Source of the DNA: Lachnospiraceae bacterium
GTDB lineage: Bacteria; Bacillota; Clostridia; Lachnospirales; Lachnospiraceae
Assembly (NCBI GenBank): GCA_900766925.1
Contig: CAAFXG010000164.1
Span: 1-30,205, forward strand
Direction: 5' to 3'
Length of the DNA: 30,205 nt
The notes below the pieces were generated by a model that made no database searches, was not told the origin of the DNA, and saw nothing but the letters and a program-made list of their open reading frames with translations. Numbering within the stretch: the first letter of the stretch is position 1; the number at the start of each line of letters is the position of its first letter. Position numbers and translations under genes: made by a program. This document shows positions 25,682 to 30,205 of the stretch, piece by piece.

Positions 25682-26740
25682 TTATTCCTGTTTAGTCTCA
25701 AACATCAACATAAACCTATCCTTATTAACTCTATCAAATACAAGCCCCGTCACAAATGAATATATCTTATATACTACCCAGCACAGACAATAAATACCAA
25801 TCGTTGCTGCCACTATATGTAACAGCATAACCCACACGCTTCCTGTTACAAATTGCTCAATCCTGATAAAGGGTAAAAAAACGGAATGTAACAAAAAGCA
25901 GGTAAATCCACTCTCTGCCAGCGAATTAATCCATTTTCTATGCCCTATATCTATCTGCTTAAAGAGCAAAAACACCGCAACCGAAAGAATTACAACAAAA
26001 GGCTGGCAGTACTCCCATGCTGTCGTTGTATCAATACGACTCCACAAGGCTGTGGCTATAACACTGCATACAGCCACGAATACAAGCATTACCCTACTGA
26101 TGTTTATTTCACCCTCTGACAGCTTTAGAAAGGCTCCTATCAAATACATCAGAGAAAAATTTACAATGGTATAGCCATACTGGCTCCCATACATTCCAAT
26201 TGTACTTAAGCCGAGCCATTCATATTTAGTAATAGTATTAAATACGTCTGACAGTGTCGGCCATAACGAAAATAGCAAAAAGCATATTGCCACCAGCTTT
26301 TTGAGGGATTGTCCCGTTAATTTCCCAATTGCAATATTGTAAATCGGAGATATAATGTACAGCACAACATACAATATTACAAAATAATTAGCAGGAACTA
26401 TAGCGTATACTATACCCCGGGCTGAAATTACCTGCCTGTATACAAGTGCCTTTATCAGATACTGAAGCTCCGAGAATACCATAACCTGTATAACTAACTG
26501 AATCGGCTTAAGCATATTTCTTCTGTTAGTTCCTATCAGGAAATATCCTGAAATCAAAACAAACAAATCAACTGCGCATATTGCAACGGATTCCAAAATA
26601 ACCAAAATCGTATGATTAACTTTAAGTCCCTCTGTAAACCTGAGTGCCCCACCCATACTTGTATTGTTATAGTGAAGAATAATAACGCCCATTATAGCAA
26701 ATATACGTAATAGCTCTATATTCGATTGACGTTCCTTCAT
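25682..26740 (-). CDS. Membrane acyltransferase, acyltransferase-3 family
   Basis: This 352-residue integral membrane enzyme has about ten hydrophobic segments and is of the family that O-acetylates or otherwise acylates surface sugars. The N-terminal pattern NIELLRIFAIMGVIILHY (6-23) has the family Arg and His of the catalytic first helix. The later FLLHSVFLPFIR segment is also typical. GGAGG lies 8 bases before the ATG at 26740; a TTG five codons upstream overlaps that site and is unlikely. It sits between glycosyltransferases, so a glycan O-acyl modification is the likely job. The 80-base gap upstream (26741-26820) shows only a small 7-base dyad at 26769-26785. Confidence 0.85.
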   Translation of the reverse strand: MKERQSNIELLRIFAIMGVIILHYNNTSMGGALRFTEGLKVNHTILVILESVAICAVDLFVLISGYFLIGTNRRNMLKPIQLVIQVMVFSELQYLIKALVYRQVISARGIVYAIVPANYFVILYVVLYIISPIYNIAIGKLTGQSLKKLVAICFLLFSLWPTLSDVFNTITKYEWLGLSTIGMYGSQYGYTIVNFSLMYLIGAFLKLSEGEINISRVMLVFVAVCSVIATALWSRIDTTTAWEYCQPFVVILSVAVFLLFKQIDIGHRKWINSLAESGFTCFLLHSVFLPFIRIEQFVTGSVWVMLLHIVAATIGIYCLCWVVYKIYSFVTGLVFDRVNKDRFMLMFETKQE

Positions 26741-26820
26741 CTTGGTTTCCTCCAATAATGTACACCTAAATACCTACAAGGTATTGCGTCAATATGCAAA
26801 TGAAATATAATCACAAGTAA

Positions 26821-27753
26821 TCATATTATTCCTAAAAACAACTGAATACGAATAGCAATCTCACCTGCTAATCTCCGTCTTAATCTATACTTAAAGAAAA
26901 GCTTTCTACCCCATATGGTAAATGATTTCTTATCCGTGGCAAACAAATGCAATATTGCTTTTTCCTCACCCTTAAGCTCGTTGCCAAAGGTCCTATAAAA
27001 ATACTGTAAGGCCTTTTTATCCTTCTTAGTATCATCTCCAAATAATTCACAAAAAACAAACTGCCTAAGCAATTGAAAAAAACCTGAATCATTAGCTGTT
27101 ACAGCGTCCTCATGTCTTACATGCGCTGCTGTCGAGCGTGAATCATAAATAGCCTTGCCAAAGCACGCTGCACCTCTTAATATCCACCTGTCATGTAATT
27201 CCTCACCGGGGTCACAGGATAATATCATTTTCCGGCGTGCGGTCTCATTGAACATCATTGTAAAGCCTGAACCGGGTGTATAATACAACACATCCTTAAG
27301 TGTCAAGCTATCATTTTGGTCCGGTGATTTACGTATAAATGTTCCATCCTCATATATATAATCACACGCTGAATAGTATACCAGCATCTGACTACTGTTC
27401 TCCTTCTCCAAGCGCTCAACCGCCCACTGAACCTTGTTCGGATACCATATATCATCCTGATCACAAAAGCCATAATAATCCGCGTCTTCACACTTCCTTG
27501 CAATCTCATAAAAGCTTCCCGGGCACCTGAGATTCCTTCCATCATCCGGGAGAAGAATTATACGTTTGGACGATTTGTGTTCATCGATATATTTATTAAT
27601 AAGAGCAACCGTATTATCAGTTGAACCATCATCACGGATATATATGTCCATATTATCGTAGGTCTGTTCCATCAGGCTGTCTAATTGTTTAATTAAATGC
27701 TTCTCACCGTTATATGTGGCAAGAAGAATATTTACTTTCTTGTTCAAAGCCAT
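26821..27753 (-). CDS. Glycosyltransferase family 2 (rhamnosyltransferase-like)
   Basis: This 310-residue GT-A enzyme has NILLATYNGEKHL (8-20), RDDGSTDNT (40-48) and FCDQDDIWYPNK (96-107), the D-Q-D-D segment common in rhamnosyl- and related surface-glycan transferases. The C-terminus is basic with hydrophobic patches (RRRLAGEIAIRIQLFLGII), probably touching the membrane. An AAGGAG site precedes the ATG, and only 9 bases separate it from the upstream paralogue, with which it shares motifs, length and tail character. The pair probably arose by tandem duplication and may add successive sugars. Confidence 0.87.
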   Translation of the reverse strand: MALNKKVNILLATYNGEKHLIKQLDSLMEQTYDNMDIYIRDDGSTDNTVALINKYIDEHKSSKRIILLPDDGRNLRCPGSFYEIARKCEDADYYGFCDQDDIWYPNKVQWAVERLEKENSSQMLVYYSACDYIYEDGTFIRKSPDQNDSLTLKDVLYYTPGSGFTMMFNETARRKMILSCDPGEELHDRWILRGAACFGKAIYDSRSTAAHVRHEDAVTANDSGFFQLLRQFVFCELFGDDTKKDKKALQYFYRTFGNELKGEEKAILHLFATDKKSFTIWGRKLFFKYRLRRRLAGEIAIRIQLFLGII

Positions 27754-27762
27754 TACACTCCT

Positions 27763-28710
27763 TTACAGCACCCCTATCAGAAAGAAAAATCTAAGCATTA
27801 GCTCATCAACAATACCAACTCTGAAACGTTTTGGATAAAATGCTTTTTTAAGCGCCACAATAGGATTATAACCTTTCCTGACAAATAATGAAAGTAGTTT
27901 CTCATCCTCCTTTGACAACCGCGAATGATACAAATGCCAATACTCAGCCAGCATCTTCCTGATATTACCAAAATATCCGTTTACAATGAACTTCTTGATT
28001 CTCCAGATCTGGAATTCAATAAATTTAAGTCCGCCCGCACTCACATTGTTACCGGTTCTTCTATATTTGACTGTTACCCGTTTATCATATATCACATGTC
28101 CCAAACCCTGTGTAACGGTGTACATCCACCAGTCATGACCGCAACAGTGCTTTGGTATTCTCTGTGCCACTTCACTTCTTGCAGCATTATTAAACACCTG
28201 ATTAAAGCCTAACGGAAGGCAGTCCACCAGAGAGTTTCGGAACGACGGATGTCTTTCTTCATCCTCCGAAGCCGCATGTTCAATAAAATTAAGCTCCTCG
28301 TCATAAAAATCATAATTAGAAAAATACAATAGTGGCACCTCACACAACTCCCCGGTTCGCCCTTGGGAATCATATCTGGCCTCAGCCTCCTGTAGCTTCT
28401 CAACAGCCATTGCAAGCTTATTGGGAAGCCAGACATCATCCTGGTCAGAAAACGCATAATAATCCGCACCACCACAATTCTCAACCAACCACAGAAAGCT
28501 GTCAATAAAACCAACATTAGTTCCTTGTTCAAGAATTAACCTGCCCTGACCTTCGTACTCACGCAAAATGTCAATTGTTCCATCAGTTGAACCGTCATCC
28601 CTTACATAAAGGGTGACATCTCCGTAGGTTTGTCCCAGAATACTCTCAATCTGCTCTCTGATATATTTTTCTCCATTATAGGAAGATAATAAAACATTAA
28701 TCTTTTTCAT
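27763..28710 (-). CDS. Glycosyltransferase family 2 (rhamnosyltransferase-like), paralogue of the next gene
   Basis: The 315-residue enzyme has NVLLSSYNGEKYI (5-17), RDDGSTDGT (37-45) and FSDQDDVWLPNK (87-98). These match its downstream neighbour almost position for position. A middle segment with LPLGFNQVFNN and CCGHDWWMY probably forms the acceptor site. The C-terminal ~80 residues are basic and end in a hydrophobic FFFLIGVL. It has a TTGGAGA ribosome binding site. It starts 17 bases after the stop of the CAP-domain gene, so it is read with it. The donor sugar is unknown; rhamnose is only a guess from family resemblance. Confidence 0.87.
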   Translation of the reverse strand: MKKINVLLSSYNGEKYIREQIESILGQTYGDVTLYVRDDGSTDGTIDILREYEGQGRLILEQGTNVGFIDSFLWLVENCGGADYYAFSDQDDVWLPNKLAMAVEKLQEAEARYDSQGRTGELCEVPLLYFSNYDFYDEELNFIEHAASEDEERHPSFRNSLVDCLPLGFNQVFNNAARSEVAQRIPKHCCGHDWWMYTVTQGLGHVIYDKRVTVKYRRTGNNVSAGGLKFIEFQIWRIKKFIVNGYFGNIRKMLAEYWHLYHSRLSKEDEKLLSLFVRKGYNPIVALKKAFYPKRFRVGIVDELMLRFFFLIGVL

Positions 28711-28727
28711 TAATTTGTCTCCAAAAG

Positions 28728-29594
28728 TTACTTTTTAACCTTGATTGTATATACCAGCTTAGTGTATGGATATGTTTTAAGCTTGGCAACTATAGTTACC
28801 TTTCCTGCTTTCTTGCCCGTAACCACACCAGTTTTGCTGACTGTTGCAATTTTCCTATTGCCTGATTTCCAATTAAATGAAGCAGGGTCAATACGGATTT
28901 TGACAAGAGGCCACCCCTCATTTTTAAGGTATATCTGTATATGCCTGTTCTTACCCACCTTAACTGTATTCTTCGTGGTCTTAACTTGAAAATCACTCTT
29001 CTGAAGCTTATCAGCACTTACCCTTGTAGTAAGTGTAACCTTTTTCCTACCGGTCCTGACAACTGTTTTTGCCGGCTGTGAGCTGAAACTCTGCGCCCAA
29101 TACACAATACCGTCTTTTTTGTAACAGCCTATTCCCACACTTACATACTTCTCATTCATCATATTAACTCTATGATCATCAGAATTTGTCCAGGCTTCCA
29201 TAACTGCTGCCGCCGTATTCTGTCCTGCTGCAATATTTTCCCCCGAAAATCCCCTCTGCAGCTTATTAGTTACTGTATAAAAAGGCGTTCCGTCAGGTCT
29301 GTAATGAGAAAAATATATACTGGTCTCGGCAGCCCTTCTCATCGCCCCTTTAAGAAGCTCTTTGTCCATAGTAAGTCTCGGCAAGCCATTTTTCTCCCGC
29401 TGTTCATTAAGTATATCTAACACCGCATAAGCCTTATCATAATCATAGGTTCCTGTGTATACTATCTTCCCACTTGTTGCTGCACAAGAAACAAAAGTGG
29501 TACAATCAGTACACAGATAAACAAACATAAATACAATACATAAAACAACGGTTACTGCCCGCCTTATAGCGCATGAATTCCTTAGTCTGTCCAT
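28728..29594 (-). CDS. Secreted CAP/SCP-domain protein with C-terminal Ig-like (Big_2) domain
   Basis: The 288-residue protein has a basic N-terminus and a hydrophobic export segment (about 12-38). The CAP domain spans about 56-172, with LNEQREKNGLPRL, the cavity histidines His97 in SHYRPDG and His141 in DDHRVNMMN, GENIAAG at 118-124 and the closing YWAQSF. The tail (about 185-288) is a bacterial Ig-like domain with IATVSKTGVVTGKKAGKVTI. Bacterial CAP proteins are secreted or surface-bound, often with unknown activity. The start is the ATG at 29594, with AAGGGGG 8 bases upstream; a TTG two codons earlier is less likely. It lies between an Ig-repeat protein gene and glycosyltransferase genes, which suggests a surface role. 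Confidence 0.88.
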   Translation of the reverse strand: MDRLRNSCAIRRAVTVVLCIVFMFVYLCTDCTTFVSCAATSGKIVYTGTYDYDKAYAVLDILNEQREKNGLPRLTMDKELLKGAMRRAAETSIYFSHYRPDGTPFYTVTNKLQRGFSGENIAAGQNTAAAVMEAWTNSDDHRVNMMNEKYVSVGIGCYKKDGIVYWAQSFSSQPAKTVVRTGRKKVTLTTRVSADKLQKSDFQVKTTKNTVKVGKNRHIQIYLKNEGWPLVKIRIDPASFNWKSGNRKIATVSKTGVVTGKKAGKVTIVAKLKTYPYTKLVYTIKVKK

Positions 29595-29630
29595 AATCAA
29601 TTCCCCCTTGTATTATATGTAATGACCCGA

Positions 29631-30205
29631 TTACTTTTTTACTATTGTAAATTTAACCTTTTTTGTTCCCTTATAATATCCTTTACCTTTGATTGTAATT
29701 GTCGCTGTTCCCACCTTTTTGTTATTGGAATATGACAGGGTATAATCCTTGCCATATGTTAACTTCTTGCCCGCAAACTTAACTGTTGGCTTAGGTTTTA
29801 TCTCCTTGCCCGTATATTTCTTTTTAGATATTGAAGCGACCTTAAACTTATCTGCCTTCCCGATTATCCTGAAGGTTACCTTCCTGGTTCCCTTATATTT
29901 ACCCTTTCCTGTTATAATTATTGTTGCCTTACCTACCTTTTTGTTGTTGGAATAGGATAGGGTATAATCTGTTCCTTTAACCAGCTTTTTGCCATTAAAT
30001 CTTATTGTTGGCGATGGTTTTATAGCCTTGCCTGTGTATGTTCTGTCCGCAATCGACGGTACTGTAAAACCGCTTGCCTTACCCAATATCTTAAACGTTA
30101 TCGTCTTACTTCCTGTATATAGTCCCTTACCTTTAACAGTTATTGTTGCTGTTCCCGGATTAATGTTATTCTTATAGGTTAATGTATAATCCGTTCCCTT
30201 AATAA
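29631..30205 (-). CDS. Ig-like repeat surface protein, partial (N-terminal part outside the window)
   Basis: The reading frame stays open to the right edge, so only the last ~191 residues are seen; the TTG at 30086 is not a start but lies inside a repeat. The sequence is made of tandem units of about 75 residues. Each has YTGKAIKPSPT or a variant, then a GKKL segment, then GTDYTLSYSNNKKVGTATI and GKGxYKGTxKVxF. Two and a half units are visible. The Lys/Gly/Thr/Tyr-rich, Cys-free beta pattern is typical of stalk domains in Lachnospiraceae cell-surface proteins. The protein ends right after the last unit with no sortase signal or membrane anchor. It is 36 bases upstream of the CAP gene. What the missing N-terminal part does is unknown. 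Confidence 0.8.
   Translation of the reverse strand, partial: IKGTDYTLTYKNNINPGTATITVKGKGLYTGSKTITFKILGKASGFTVPSIADRTYTGKAIKPSPTIRFNGKKLVKGTDYTLSYSNNKKVGKATIIITGKGKYKGTRKVTFRIIGKADKFKVASISKKKYTGKEIKPKPTVKFAGKKLTYGKDYTLSYSNNKKVGTATITIKGKGYYKGTKKVKFTIVKK

Noticed and set aside
26769..26785. Small dyad AATACCTACAAGGTATT before the acyltransferase, with a TTGACG-like hexamer nearby
   Set aside because: No -10 hexamer lies at the right distance and the stem is only 7 bases in AT-rich DNA, so chance is likely.
29631..30086. The Ig-repeat frame as a complete 151-residue gene starting at 30086
   Set aside because: The codon at 30086 is a TTG within a repeat unit, and the same frame stays open with more repeat sequence to the window edge.

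Overview
The window is AT-rich chromosomal DNA from a Gram-positive anaerobe, most likely a Lachnospiraceae member (Clostridia). Evidence for this is the gdpP-rplI-dnaB order typical of Firmicutes, strong AGGAGG-type ribosome binding sites, the four-gene block at 6698-13697 that resembles uncharacterised Lachnospiraceae families, and the Lys/Tyr/Gly-rich Ig-like surface repeats at the right edge. No rRNA, tRNA, CRISPR array, transposase or phage gene was seen.

Left part (154-13697, all minus strand). One tightly packed run reads right to left. It starts with a 1188-residue helical-repeat protein with beta domains, then an Hsp70/actin-fold ATPase-like protein, a TPR-like protein and a coiled-coil protein with two membrane segments. 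It continues into valS, gdpP (c-di-AMP phosphodiesterase), rplI and dnaB. A clear extended -10 promoter lies upstream of the 1188-residue gene. Gaps are 0-44 bases and several stop/start codons touch, so the four unknown genes are probably co-transcribed with the housekeeping genes.

Middle part (13938-21067). A plus-strand PLP aminotransferase gene is followed by a striking palindromic element. Next comes a choline cluster: a minus-strand CDP-glycerol-type glycerophosphotransferase, and divergently licA (choline kinase), a single-chain fusion of phosphocholine cytidylyltransferase with a BCCT choline transporter, and a second paralogous glycerophosphotransferase. Together these could import choline, phosphorylate it, activate it to CDP-choline and attach it to a surface polymer. 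No LicD is present, so the two flanking transferases are candidates for the transfer step.

Right part (21059-30205, minus strand). This is a surface-glycan locus read right to left: an Ig-like repeat protein cut by the window edge, a secreted CAP/SCP-domain protein with a bacterial Ig-like domain, two tandem GT2 glycosyltransferases, an acyltransferase-3 membrane enzyme, a third GT2, an FdtA-like ketoisomerase, an FdtB-like aminotransferase, a Wzx-like flippase and a GNAT acetyltransferase. FdtA plus FdtB point to a 3-amino-3,6-dideoxyhexose.

The most unusual features are two copies (1-106 and 15019-15204) of an element with a conserved core of about 90 bases. In the second copy the core sits between perfect 48-base inverted arms whose sequence is not shared with the first copy. 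The four-gene Hsp70-like/TPR/membrane block is the strongest candidate for an undescribed protein system.
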